A DNA stretch of 64,000 nt from Exophiala sp. HKRS030 (GCA_023897205.1 JAHWDD010000004.1:1-64000), one strand, 5' to 3'; counted from the stretch's first letter, positions 45,101 through 57,208 are shown. The notes: generated by a model from the letters alone, not told the origin. Translations and numbers: made by a program.

Positions 45101-45865
45101 GGAGACCTAGCACAAAATATCGCCAAACGCCGCAATAAGTAGTGAGAACGCCATTGATCAGAAACGAGACACTCCTCCGTTGAGATATGCTCTACCGTGT
45201 CGACAAAGCTCTCACGCTCATTCCATCGTGGTAGACGTACCTGGGTAGTCACTTGACTTGCACGGCGGCACTGCTTCAGCTATGCATATCTTCTGTGTCG
45301 TCACGATGAAGGGGGAGGCTTGTCGAAAGTAGTAGGTTCCGTAAGCACCATGCCATCATGCCGTGCCAAGTCACAAGAGATCACGCTGTGTTGCCAATAT
45401 CGAACAGCGTATTTGAATTGTGTTTGGATGTACAGACGAACTCACAGATCGGTAGATATACGTCTATGTAGAGAGAGAAAGAGAGAGAGGTATATAAACT
45501 TATACCTAACAGGAGAAGGAAACAAACCAAATATCTGCAGGACGGAACGTAAGTCCACAACAGCCAGCAACAATATCAACGCCATTTAATTTCACTATTC
45601 CACCACTTCGGGCGCCTCTATCGCTGGTGGCACTGCAAATACTCTCCTTGAGTTCAGCCTTGCAAGGAGCATCTCTGGGCCCTAACTAGTCCTAAAACAG
45701 CGCCCGTTACCGCCGCCTAGAACGGAAAAATACCCGCCCCCGCAAATATGTGCTATGTCCAACCTCACAAAAAGTCCGCTGTACAGGTTACTTACAACAG
45801 TTAATTCATGCCTACACGGTAGCTTTAGACAGCACAACCCACTGCACAAAAGACTGGAGGAGAGG

Positions 45866-47401
45866 ATGCCGCCTGATTCCAGATCTCGATCACCATTCCG
45901 CGATTCTCCACCCGTGAGACGACGAAACCGAGACCGAGATCAAGACCAGGACCAATACCGACGACGTGGCCGAGATGAAGTTCGAGATCGAAATCGGAAT
46001 CGGAGTCGTTCCTCCGAAACCTCGTTCACCCGCCAACATTCCAGTACCGACAGACTAGAGAAGCGGAAGCGTGAGAGAAGTCGGAGTCGGAGTCGTAGCC
46101 TCGATCGCAGTCCCAGTCCCAGTGCCAGTCGCACCCGATCACGCAGTCGAACGCGCAGTGTAGAGCGAAATCGAGAACAAAGTCACAGGCGTGGGCGAGA
46201 GGAAGATCGGCCATTGAAGCGCCGGTCGCGAAGTGCTGATCGACATCCGCCGCGGCGTAGGTCGACGAGTCGGAGGGAGGGGATGAGGGATAGGAGTGAT
46301 AAACGACGAGAGCGAGACAGAGAGCGAGAGCGGGATCGGGAACGATATTTGGCTAGAGAAAGAGAAAGAGAACGGGACACGGAGAGAGAGTCACGTGGTG
46401 AACGGGACAAGAACAGGGACACGGATGCAGAAGACAATCGCAGAAACCGACGACACAACAGCCGGAGCAGGAGCAGGAGCAGGAGCAGAGACAGACACAG
46501 GAGACATCGTGACCACGATCGCAAAGACAACGGTGGCCGAAGATCCAAGTCACCACCATCAAAACCTCGATCACATTCGCCCAAGCCGTTCCAACGATCC
46601 CGCGGCGCTCTACCATCCCAAAACGACGCCTTCAAACACAACACCACCAATACCACCACCAACGAAACCGACCCACCGAAACAAAAACCCAACTTCGCAC
46701 GCTCGGGCCTATTAGCCGCCGCGTCCAACACAATCACGACGAAACACGGGTCCATCATCCTGAAATACCACGAACCGTCCAACTCGCGCAAACCGCCACC
46801 GTCACAGCCATGGCGCCTATACATCTTCAAAGGGGCGACGATCGTGACGACAATCGAGCTGCACGAGCAATCCTGCTGGCTGTTCGGGCGCGAGGAGTCG
46901 GTCGTCGACCACGTGCTGGAGCACCCGAGCTGCTCGAAACAGCATGCCGTCGTGCAGTTCCGCCATGTCGAGCGGCGGAATGAGTTTGGCGATCGCGTCG
47001 CCAAAGTCAAGCCGTATTTGATCGATTTGGAGAGCGGCAATGGAACTAAGTTGAATGGTGACCGTGTTCCTGACGGCAGGTATGTGGAGCTGAGGGATGG
47101 CGATGTCGTCATGTTTGGCTTCTCGGAGAGGGAGTATCTCGTGCAGTTGCCGAAGCCGGCGGCGGCCGCCGCGGCGGGGGTGATAAAGCGCCCGCAGTGG
47201 CCACGGGCGAGTGAAGTGGGTGAGTCGGTGTTTTGTCCGGAGGCGAGGCGAGGCGAGGCGAGGCGAAGAAGGGGATGCGATGTGTTGCAATACGATCTGA
47301 TGATACAGGCACACTGTGCGAGAGGACAATTCAGTTTCGACTCGTCTCGACTTGATACGACCACATGGAATCATCACGAGGCAGAGCATGAGGATCATTG
47401 A
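45866..47401 (+). CDS. FHA-domain pre-mRNA splicing factor, SNIP1/Pml1-like
   Basis: The ATG at 45,866 (MPPDSRSRSPFR) is preferred to an upstream in-frame ATG at 45,755 because it starts the RS-rich region found in the family. Residues 1 to about 230 are dominated by Arg/Ser, Arg/Asp and Arg/Glu repeats typical of nuclear splicing proteins. After a linker the FHA domain follows (about 46,810-47,150) with LFGREESVVDHVLEHPSCSKQHAVV, cut here as LFGRE...SCSKQHAV, and SGNGTKLNG, the phosphothreonine-binding loops. The yeast relative Pml1 is part of the RES complex of the spliceosome. A GTGAGT at 47,220 and a CTGAT/ACAG at 47,296-47,308 define a likely 89-nt intron. Spliced, the protein has 466 residues and stops at 47,355; unspliced, it has 511 and stops at 47,401. 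Confidence 0.88.
   Translation: MPPDSRSRSPFRDSPPVRRRNRDRDQDQDQYRRRGRDEVRDRNRNRSRSSETSFTRQHSSTDRLEKRKRERSRSRSRSLDRSPSPSASRTRSRSRTRSVERNREQSHRRGREEDRPLKRRSRSADRHPPRRRSTSRREGMRDRSDKRRERDRERERDRERYLARERERERDTERESRGERDKNRDTDAEDNRRNRRHNSRSRSRSRSRDRHRRHRDHDRKDNGGRRSKSPPSKPRSHSPKPFQRSRGALPSQNDAFKHNTTNTTTNETDPPKQKPNFARSGLLAAASNTITTKHGSIILKYHEPSNSRKPPPSQPWRLYIFKGATIVTTIELHEQSCWLFGREESVVDHVLEHPSCSKQHAVVQFRHVERRNEFGDRVAKVKPYLIDLESGNGTKLNGDRVPDGRYVELRDGDVVMFGFSEREYLVQLPKPAAAAAAGVIKRPQWPRASEVGESVFCPEARRGEARRRRGCDVLQYDLMIQAHCARGQFSFDSSRLDTTTWNHHEAEHEDH
47243..47266. repeat. GGCGA short tandem repeat
   Basis: Four to five copies of GGCGA lie within the probable intron of the FHA gene, which supports this stretch being non-coding. 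Confidence 0.75.
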
Positions 47402-47528
47402 GGTGTTACTATGCAGCCTTTCACCCCTCATGCTAGATCACTGCTGTGCTGTGATCTTCTGCGGACCATACTTCGAAATTGGCCTTGTACAGACATGCCA
47501 CCTGTTCCTGTGACATGCGCGCATTTAT

Positions 47529-47588
47529 GCACACAGACAGACAGACAGATAGACAGAGACATACACACATATACATATATATACATGT
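47529..47588. repeat. compound ACAG/ATAC microsatellite
   Basis: ACAGACAGACAG units pass into ACAC and ATATAC units over about 60 bases. Confidence 0.8.
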
Positions 47589-47628
47589 CCATGCACGCAT
47601 GGCTGTCTATCAACGCTGGAGACAGGAA

Positions 47629-47657
47629 ACCGCAGACCGCAGACCGCAGACCGCAGA
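47629..47657. repeat. 7-bp GCAGACC tandem repeat
   Basis: Four copies of CGCAGAC-type units in direct order. Confidence 0.8.
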
Positions 47658-47695
47658 TATGGACGTATGCATGATACATGCTGCATAATGCACGT

Positions 47696-47737
47696 ATCTA
47701 TCTATCTATCTATGTATGTATGTATGTATCTGTATAT
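47696..47737. repeat. TATC/TATG tetranucleotide microsatellite
   Basis: Four TATC units followed by four TATG units and a short tail. Confidence 0.85.
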
Positions 47738-47753
47738 CAGCGTTACCTGGACG

Positions 47754-47778
47754 CAAGCGAGAAGCGAGAAGCGAGAAG
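47754..47778. repeat. 7-bp GCGAGAA tandem repeat
   Basis: Three copies of GCGAGAA in direct order. Confidence 0.8.
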
Positions 47779-48334
47779 CATCACGCAGGCCAGGCGACTT
47801 CATTACCTGACTACCGTGCTCACCCTGCGCCGCCGCGTCTGTCTTCATGGCCTCTATATATTAGCGCCCAACACGAAAGGGGACGTGAAGATATAGATGT
47901 ATATTTATATATATATATACCCTTCTATGTGTCCTGGCCTGAGACTCTAAAGAATACTCCCGTCGTCACCGTCGCGAAGAAGAGCCTACCCGCCCCCTCC
48001 CTTCTAAACGCTGGTCACAGGTTTATGATATTCATTCACATCCTTGGTTCTTTCTGTGTATAGCCGATTACCGACTGACAAGGGAGAGGAGAAGGCAACA
48101 AGTCAATAGAACTAGAAACGTGAATCAACATCAGAGCTTCTCTGGGGATTTATAGCTGTATATACTTCATTCCAAATCTCGCCTGTGGCACAAGCACGCA
48201 TTGGTGCTTTTCCATCATTAAATCCCTTTTCGACCATTTCCTTTTTCTCTCATTTCATTCGACAACTCCCCCACGCTGTCATTGCGTCTCTATCTGCTAG
48301 TCTAGCAGATTGAACCCGACCTGTTCTGTGCAAG

Positions 48335-48378
<44 letters not shown>
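48335..48378. repeat. 44-base cytosine homopolymer
   Basis: An unbroken run of C on the plus strand followed by GGGTTTTT. It lies between two convergent genes. C or G homopolymers of this length are rare in genomes and hard to sequence, so the true length is uncertain. Confidence 0.9.
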
Positions 48379-48380
<2 letters not shown>

Positions 48381-48800
48381 GTTTTTGAGAACCTTCGCCT
48401 CAGCCAACTTCAGCTGATTCAATGGTGGTTCTGTCTAATGTAGACCGCGTGGTCAAGGATATCATCTCTCCTGTGTAGATAGGTACATGACATGAAAATG
48501 ATAAATAGCTGGATCGATGCCGATTGTGGTATCATAAACACTGAAATACAAACGTCAAAAAATGCAGGAAAAACAACAGAAGGAAATCCAGAGGGTTTTG
48601 CGCAGTATCAGTCGAGAAAAACACACCACTGATGCTTTTACCAGTTGCCGACTCGCTGCAATGCAATCGTATTTGCACAAACCACGTACTCCACATAATC
48701 GGCCTTTGACAAACACCGGGAATGGTGATCCTCAAAGCTTTGATGTAATCTCATTTCAGAGTATTATACATATGCTTTCTCCTTGCTTATATTAATTCCC

Positions 48801-51800
48801 TCAGGTCAGAACCCACTCGGAACCCCTTTTCAGGAATTTGTCCAGTAGCAAAGTTATATCAGCCATGACAAAGCGGATAATGTAGAAGGCGAAGAATTCT
48901 GCAGCATTCTTCACTCCCAATTCCAGACCAACTTGTGTCTTGTTGCTGTTTTTCAGACCTGGATCCTCGACCTGTCGTGCGATGCCATCTAGTACTTGGG
49001 CCGCATCAAAAAGTCTGGCCAAACTTGACATATAGGTCCCATAAATGAGTGCGATATTGGGCAATTGGGTTGGAGTGGGCGGTGGGTTGACCTTGCGATT
49101 AAGTTGTGACCTGGACGAAGACATAGCTGATGAGGCTGTCATTGGTAATGACGGCATATGTAAACCTGGGTTAGCTTCTTTCGAGCTTGATTGGTTTCCA
49201 ATAGCCGGAGCACTTGACTTGGACCGGAGTTTTCTCCAACTTGAAGCTATCGACTTTGCAGTTGTACCACTGGACTTTGTCGAAACAGCGTCGGTATCTT
49301 CCACAGAGCTTTTGAAGACGCTGGCCGATCCAGAGAAACCAACCTCACTACCAAGCCTTTTCTGCAATGTTGTTTTGACCTGATCAATCACAGATTCGAA
49401 TGCTTGTAGTTCTTCCAAGACGGCATCAGCATCAAGAGAGTCTACTTTTGATAATTTAAGCAGAGCCGCTGTGAGATAGTCACATTGAGCAATCTTGTCA
49501 TCCAAACACTTGAGCTTGACATTTCTGACCTTCCATATATCGCGAGGAATGAACATTTTGGTTGTAATGTAACCCCGCGAGGATGGGCAAGTGCCTGATA
49601 TAGGCAACGCATCAACCAAAATGGTCGTAATGTGATTGATTCCGGACATGATTCCAACGGCTGCGGTTGAGGCAGGTTAATGCTGGTAGGGCTGGTAGGG
49701 GTATTGGGGGTTTTCGGTCTGATGTGATCCTCAAATAGATAGTATCCCCCAGTCTGTAGAAGATGAGGACCAAAACCACCCATCGAAGGAGTCGGCAAGG
49801 CTGCTGAAGGTAAAGGTGGCACCACCTTCTTGTTGTCTACAAACCCGCTACTGACAGGTGTCAAGGGAGACTCGCCATTCGTATCAACCGTAGCCACGGA
49901 TAAATTACGCAGACGAAGACTCGAAGACGACAGATTCTTCTTGAGGACTGCAGGAGGTATGGCTTTGGAGACTTGGCCAGGAGATGGTGGCTGCGGTCCG
50001 GAGTCATCGAGACTGCCTGAAGAATTTCCATGTACCAGAGGAGGTGTGATTGGTGATACACTGCCCGTGGATTCTACCGAAGGTATTGATGTCATAGGCG
50101 TTATGGATATGGCACTTACTAGTGGTGATGGTATCCTGTCGGCAGGCGCAGTACGAGGGATTTGGAGTTCTCCTTTGTCGCCAGAGAGCTCGGATGAACC
50201 ATCAATTGCTTTGGGTGCTAGCGTAGGCTGATTGCGATTAACAAAGGTCTCGATTTTTAGCTGCTTGTTCCCTTGGCCGGAAAACCGTCGGTCTCTAATG
50301 CCCAGTCCTCCGTATTTGTCGATGCTCGTAGGCCGACTATTGGGGATTGGAGGGGCCGGGGCCGAAGGAGGTACAGGGGGTAGTGCAATGGTTGGAGCTG
50401 TTGTTACTGGAGAGTTTTTCGCAGGTGGGACTGGCCGAGGAGACGGCTCAGACAAAGGCTCATGAGATTCCATCAGAGTAGTCAAGGTTGTGATGTTGGT
50501 GGTTGTGGTGGAGGGAACCGAGCTGGCCCAAGTTCGACCAGAGACAGTACTAGAATTTGACTGACGTGGAAGAGCAGATTTCGATTTGTTGTCGAATGAG
50601 AAATCGTCAAAAATGTAGCCGTTGGTCACCTCTTCCAATAATCGCTCCTCCTCATCGGACGAATTCTCATCGTCATACTCACGGCTGAGTTGGAGGTCTA
50701 AGGGCATTGAAAAAGGAGCCGAAGGAATACTCGGTAGAGGGAGAGTGTAATCGCGATCTAGATCGTCGTCCTTGTCCGGCCTTGGAGTTGATTCTTCATT
50801 GAGATTGTCATCCCAGGCAGCATCAACAGCAGCGTTCAAGGCAGCGTCAAACTCGGCTTCAATATCATCTCCCAACAGACTTCCATCACGAATTCCAGCA
50901 TCCATAGATGAGAGACGCGACGATCTAGTCGAGGAGCCGTCTTCGAGAGTATCGAGCCAGGATATCGACTCTGTGCTCTCTTCTCTGTAGTGGAGAATAT
51001 TGCTGGAGACGTCAAAGGGTCTTTTGGTGGCTTGCGGTGTATCTGTATCTCGGTCATCGTCCACAGGAGATAGGGGTCTCCTCGGTGAAAGTGGTGGAGG
51101 CATATACTGTGTTTCCATGGGATTGTTCAAGCTCGGAATCTGCAATCTTTTGCCAGCCCCAGACTCATTGAGGTAAGTCTCACCACCAAAAATTTCCGGG
51201 AGTAGAGACTCCCCACGTGGAGGTATTTGGACAGATTTCAGTACGTCCGCTGTATCCGCCTCGATGCCGTCACTGGCGAAGAAAGAATTGTTCCCGTCAT
51301 CGAATGGTGGGTCCTCAGGTAAAGCCTTGTCAAGTAGGCCAGAAAAGGGTTCATCAAGATCGTGTAGCTCTGCTATCCGATTCGAGTATGTACTCCTGAT
51401 GGCTGACAATTTCTTGCGATCGTCCAAATCGGAGCTACGAACCATTACTTGCTGCAAGAGCTCACAAGCCTCGTCGTAAGCCTCGATGGCTCCCTCGATA
51501 TTCTGTGCATTGTCCAACAAGACTGCAGAGTTTGCCTTGGCCAAGGCTTTGGATAACATTGTCTTTTGAGTCGGACTACGATGACTCCTGCCACGAGTGG
51601 GACCATTTGACAAAAGTGCCGGCTCCTCGGAAGCGCTGAGTCGCGATTCTCTCGTCTCCGATCGAAGATTCGGGGCTGACGGTTGTAGCGCAAAATTGTT
51701 GGCTGAGCTAGGCGGACCAGGTAAAGTTGGTCTCATATAATGTACAGACATTGCAACCTGATCGCCAAGCTTGCCAGCCTTGCGACTTTGCCACGAATCA

Positions 51801-52381
51801 CCAAAATATTCGCCTGCACTAGGATTGAACATTGAGGTTGGGGTGAGCGGAGAGACAGAGGCCGGGCTACCATCACGTTGAGTGTATGGTCGACCAGGTT
51901 GTAGAAGACTGGATGATGAGGATTGTTTTCGATGAGGGCTTTGGCTGTCGGCTCTCAGGATGGAGGAGGAAAAGGAGGAAAATTGATTTCGATCGGGTGG
52001 CGGAAGACCCGCCACCATTGATGGGCCGACGCTCATGCGTCGAGAAGTGTTTGCACGGTTTCGGACAGCTTCTGTGTCAATAGCCGATATACTGGAAGAG
52101 GTGGAGTGGGACCAGCGGTTGATATTCAGGTTTGATGATGTAGTCTTGTTGTCGGTGTTGTGTTCCAGCCGAGTCCTGGATGGGCTTCTCTCGAGGTGCG
52201 AATTGGTAGTATATGGCAAAATATAATCAGGACTTCGAGATCGGGGCTTCAGTGCAGCATTTCGAGCAGAGCGAATAGAAACCGAGGCGGATTTCTTGAC
52301 AGAGTGAGCGGACGAAGAGATGGAGTTTGACCTTGACGAACTGCGATTGTAGGCGCTGGAAGGGACAAAATTGAAGCTCAT
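48801..52381 (-). CDS. large MIT-domain protein, frame broken by one base
   Basis: The start at 52,381 (MSFNFVPSSAYN) opens a Ser-rich disordered N-terminus. The MIT domain follows at about residues 270-340 (MLSKALAKANSAVLLDNAQ...AYDEACELLQQV); such domains bind ESCRT-III tails and act at endosomal membranes. A long acidic and Pro/Ser-rich middle comes next, then a conserved helical C-terminal region starting FWLMRCLYQALAHPRG and continuing YITTKMFIPRDIWKVRNVK to the end. The frame switches exactly between these two strings. The plus strand has CCCC at 49,573-49,576 and one more C gives an unbroken protein of 1,193 residues. No intron signal lies there. A role in membrane trafficking follows from the MIT domain; the exact partner is unknown. 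Confidence 0.85.
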
Positions 52382-55300
52382 GCTTTTATGCCAAATGTCG
52401 CGCTCCGGTTGTGTTGACTAAGGCAATACCAGTCGAGCGCAACCTTGACTGACAGTGCAGGTTAAATGCAGGAAGCACAGATGTGTCCGGTCTTGGAATT
52501 TGGAACGATACACTGCAGCCGGAGACTCGATCTGAGTGGAGAAGGTTCAATTTTGGTACAGTGGATAGAGCTGCTCCGATGATTGACTGGATTAGCTTGC
52601 AGGAGTGGTGACTCTTTGTTGCACAAGCGATTGGCGAAGCGACGTGGGTGGGCGAAATGCAGGATCAGTCTGATTGAAAATGAGTGGGAGAATGACGGCG
52701 GTTAGTGAGCGATAGGGCACGCTTCAGTTCAGCCTGATGAAGGCGATGGTGGTGGATTCCAGGCTGTCTTTCTCAGGGCGAGCTTTGTGTCAATTTGTGA
52801 AGGGGGTGGTGCAGTCGAGGAGTATATGGGTAGTTTTTCCCTGGTATCAGCGATTGTATATAGTTCCATAAGGATCACAAGTCATGGTGACGATCAGCCG
52901 CACAAAATGTCGATCATCTCTTTCCCGATATGCTATTCATGCTACTGCTCAGCAATGGTCTTATTGTGCCTGATTCTGATGTTGAGCTCGCGCCTTAGGG
53001 GGCCTCACGATCGTATAGGATGGTGCGAAGGAAAAGGAGCGGTTGAGCTCAACAGGGTGCCTAGTCGAAGGATGGAAAGCGTAGTCGGTGGGTTGGGCTG
53101 AGGACTCGTCAAATCGTGTACTGACGGACAAACTGTTGTTATTGCACAAAGGTGGTAGATGGTGTCGGAAACCAAGGTTTTCGTTGGATTCGGCGGTGGA
53201 GAGAAGACAACTGAGTTGGATAGACTGCGAACTGGTCCCTGACAAACGATGACGAGGAGGTAGGGAGGAAGGGATGAAGAAACACTGGCTCGACTGGTAC
53301 CTGTACCAGGAAAGGAGGACTGGTCGCTTGGTTGCTCGCTTGCAAAGGATCAGTGATCAAAAACGGACGAGTTATGGGTGATATGAAACGGCGACGGTGT
53401 TAAGCAACATGAGCCAGAAGGTAAAGCCGGGGAAGGTGTAAAGCGAGGTAGAGCGTGTATGTAGTGTAGTGTAGTGTAGTGTAATGAGTCCGAGATGGGT
53501 TGAATGGGTGTGGACGTACGAGTCGAGGTAACGTCAATAATGTCTCAAGTGAGGACTCTGGAACTCTGGAATTTGGGACACAGCACTGGACTCTGGATTC
53601 TGGAGAGGTGCTCGTGCAGGTTCAGATCCGAGATGAACAGCGTTGGCCCATGGACATGAGGCAAGGGTCAGGAGAAAGACAGAGGCACGCAGTGGCAGAG
53701 GAGTCAGGACAGGGAGCGCAGCGACAGGCCAGGAGTACGGAACGAACAAAGTTGTGGTGGATTTGGGGACAGTGTGTTAGAATGCCCTAATGGGGTTTAA
53801 GGCCGGCTAGGGAGGTGCTAGAGGACCGTAGTGACTTTAGTGGATGGTTTAGAGGGCACGGGAGGGATGGAATGCCACTAATTCAAGGGATTTTGATCTG
53901 TTCGTGTGTTAGTGTCTACGCCGTAGTTGGCAAGTGATTAGCTTTTGGCTAGCATCTGGCTAGCATCTGGCTAGCCAACTAGCCTTACCTGGATGGCGCC
54001 AACAAGGCCACTAAGACTCCAACCGTGCAGGACAAGTAGGCGCCAAATGTTTGTTTCCCACACGGAGAATTTTGGTGACCCGCAATTTGGAGGAAGCTTG
54101 GAGGGAATTGGGAGAGAATTGCAAGAGTGTTCAGGAAGCCCCTGACTTACGGAGCACGAAGCACATGGGGTGAGGGATGTTCAAGGGATGTGTGGGCATA
54201 CCACCAATCACTGCCCGTCGATGTGGTTCTTGGTCGACGCCCCTGGTACGCCTCCCAAGCCCACTACTCATCGATTTTCGAACGGGCTGAACGGGCTGAA
54301 CGGATCATGGAGACCAGAGGACGGGTCAGTAGAAGCGTGTCAATAGTCTGGTGCAGTGATTATCAAAACAATCATGCGTGTTTCCAGCCTTGATTGATGG
54401 TTTTGTAAATTGGTATTGGTGGTCGCGACTCGCGACACGAGTTCAATCTTACCGGTGGTGGTCTTGTCATTGAGCAGAAGTCAGTGGGCCGAGACTGCGA
54501 GAGGGAGAATCGCGCATTCTGACGGCAGCCTCCTTAGGCTTGGTCCTAGGCACAAATCCAAGTGTGATAGGGGAGCCTATTGGTTCAGCATCTGTCACGC
54601 GGGCATCGCAGACGTTGGTGGACACTGGGGTAAGTCCATAAGACCATAAGACCATTCGACCGCAAGAGGGCCGCGTCCCAACTTCCAAGGCGCCTCTTCG
54701 CACTGTGTGCGCCAGCATTATTATTCCTGGGAAGTTAGCTCCATGGACTCTGGAGGATGGAAAGACAGAATAAACGGTTTTGGTGTCGTCAGCGCAATCA
54801 CTATTCACTTTGGGCATCTAGTAGGTGTAGTCATTGAATTGGAGGGGCCACTGGGGGCCAAGGAGGGGTGATTTGGGGGTCCAAGCGTGCCCCCAGGCCC
54901 CCGAGACCCCCGGGGCCATCAAGATCTCAAGTTTGCAGTCTTGTCACTTGTGCGTTTCACGGACCTAGGGTAGGGGTTTCAAATGGTTGTTCGTGCGCCG
55001 TCACTGTTTTGTGCATGTTTAAAGTTGATCATAATTGAATCCTTGGGCCGGCGGTCTAACGAGTTGAGGCTCTCTTGCAGGTAAGCGACACAAGGGCATA
55101 AGGACCTTGAAGTCTTGATATCAATCTGCGATGACAAAGGTACGGTGTGCTTGAATCTACCTACCTAGCTAACTTGGTAGATGGGTGACTAAAGGACAGG
55201 CTAACTAGTAGGTAGGTAGCTAGGTGGGTAGGAGCGTCCCTACAGATTACTGGTGACCCAGGCAGGTCCCAGGCACAAGCACACCCAACGCCCAGGCCCT

Positions 55301-57208
55301 CGGGCATCAGATACGGGGCAGAGAGGGCCTCCCTAAGCCCCAGCCTATGCCTCTCACGGCCTCCTTAGCCCAGCACTCAGCCAGCCTTTTCGCCTATCCG
55401 TCCCCAAGTTAGTGTCAACGGCTGCCGAGCCCAAGCCTTTTTGACAGGAGTCAATGTTATCAGCCTTATCAACTTCCATCCACCTGCATCAAAAACTTCA
55501 GCACACAGGCTTTCAAGGATCTTCCATCATTTGACGTCAAATCATCTCTTCTGCATCTGTGTTCACTGTGTCTCTAATCGATAGTCGAGATTTGTAGGTA
55601 ATAAAACAACCACCACCACCACTAATGACCAGACCAACACCTACCTACTCCCTACTGTACATGCACCTAACTCGGCCCAGCCTCGCTTCTGTCAACACTT
55701 TACCACAACTGTCAACACCGCACCCATTGTGCGTGTCTCACCGCAATGGATCGACACCAAACGAGAAGTATGCAAGAGTAAGTGCTGCAACGTCTCCCTC
55801 GCTTGAAGTTGTGTCCCTTCTCGGCCCAGTATTACTTCTAGGAATCCCCCAGTGTCCCCCCTCCCAGGCCGAGAAGAGCAATCCCCGTTCTACAAGCCTT
55901 ACGGTACGGAGCTTCCCCCAAAGACTTTCTTCGTGTAACTCCAAGTCCAATGCATCAACAACTTGCCCCTGCATGAAGAACACATCTGTGCGTCTGTGCA
56001 TCTGTACCGACAATCGACCAAGAACATCTATGTATGCATCTTCGCACAATCCAACTATCCCTTCTCCCCGCCCCCTCCCTCTCCCAATGAATCCCCGCAA
56101 AACACCCGACGACCGTGTTGTATTGGTTCCCAGACCCATCATGCTTGCTGGCGATCAACCGCCTCCCGCTGCCGCCGCGACCGCCTCATCCCAGCTTGCG
56201 TAATGTGGCCCACACCGACTCTGATGACCGGGTTTCCCTTGATTTTTATAGAATGTCCGTTTTCTTTTCATGTGTCACAAACTGCCATCTTGGGAACGGC
56301 CTTATGGACAAACATGCGTTCGAGCGACACGTCGACGATGCAGCAAGATGTACACGGTGTTGCTAGACTCATAGTTAAACAGGCACGTGACAGGCAAGTC
56401 AACTGATGAGCAGATGGTTGCATGATCAACCCAAGAAATCAACAAGCCAGACCCTGTTGCGATCCTTGGCGTTTGCGGTTCGCGCGTGTCTTGAAGACAA
56501 GGAACTTCATACCTGCTCTGCCTGCCTCTTCATCTCTAACTGTGGGTGCCCCGGCGTGTATCGTGACCATTTGTCCCAAGACCCATAGAGTCGATTCGAC
56601 ACTTGTCTCCACAGCGGGAGCTTTCAAAGTCCCGACCGGGGGATCCCGTATACACAAGAGTATAGCGGAAGGGAAGACTGTTCGAGTTTCCATGTTTGAA
56701 AATATGTGCTTTTGTCCATATCACTAACTATTTCCCTCTCCCTGAAGACATATAGACTCTTCCACAACACCCTCCGTCGATGATGCGATCGACATGTAGT
56801 TACCAGATGTGGTTCCTTCTCGACCAAAATGTACCACGGATGATGAGCCCATTTCTGTATCCTTTAACGCCGAGCCATGAGCAATTAGCGTAAGCATAGT
56901 ATGTCATGTTGGTGCAGGCTGCAGGTCGTGTCGCTGCCTTGACGTCGATGTGCTGTTTTCGCATCCGGTGGTGGGGGGCGGTGAAGACGGCCTCATCATT
57001 CTTTCCGGCTGGATCTCCAGCTCCACCTGCCCGCCAGTAGGAGACTGCTCCAGTATCCCCACCAAGTGCAAATTCGAAGAGTGTATCCATGTTGACGTCT
57101 AGAGTTCATTTCCTGAACTCTGTCTTCTCCAGATACCCGTCACACCGTAAGTCGTCGCTGTTTCTCAGGGGGACTCATCGTTGTCGAACCGCGCCGGCAC
57201 CATGGTCA
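52382..57208. other. 4.8-kb intergenic region without a supported gene
   Basis: No frame shows a domain. A 192-codon frame at 55,625-56,203 and a 96-codon minus-strand frame at 56,800-57,090 exist but have no recognisable features. Small direct repeats occur near 53,463-53,483 (GTGTA), 53,941-53,978 (GGCTAGCATCT) and an imperfect inverted repeat near 55,158-55,231. The left end should include the MIT gene promoter. Confidence 0.5.
53941..53978. repeat. 11-bp tandem repeat, GGCTAGCATCT
   Basis: Three direct copies, the first slightly altered, ending in GGCTAGCC. Nothing coding is apparent around it. Confidence 0.7.

Larger units (their letters stand above)
36969..45865. other. 8.9-kb intergenic region without a supported gene
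   Basis: Composition is normal and RIP is absent, yet no frame longer than about 140 codons or any recognisable domain appears on either strand. The region is rich in short direct duplications (near 37,570-37,610, 39,033-39,056, 39,261-39,290, 40,593-40,630 and 42,120-42,163) and in TACGGAGTA motifs. The first few hundred bases should contain the CP2 promoter and the last few hundred the promoter of the FHA gene. Confidence 0.55.
47402..48800. other. intergenic, microsatellite-rich
   Basis: No gene is supported. Between the FHA gene and the convergent MIT gene lie a CAGA/CATA-type microsatellite, a CAGACCG tandem repeat, a TATC/TATG repeat, a GCGAGAA repeat and a 44-base C tract. Confidence 0.7.

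Noticed and set aside
45320..45589. An 89-codon plus-strand frame upstream of the FHA gene
   Set aside because: It runs through a GAGA-type repeat and shows no domain; more likely promoter or 5' UTR.
46183..47364. A 393-codon minus-strand frame opposite the FHA gene
   Set aside because: It is the complement of an Arg/Ser/Asp-rich coding sequence, which is commonly open on the other strand. It has no domain and the plus strand has a clear FHA domain.
55625..56203. A 192-codon plus-strand frame
   Set aside because: Low-complexity Pro/Ser/Thr content, no domain, no good start context and overlapping open frames on the other strand.
56800..57090. A 96-codon minus-strand frame just downstream of PRO1
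   Set aside because: It could be a small gene, but I see no signal peptide, no clear cysteine pattern and no known family; it is equally likely 3' flank of PRO1.
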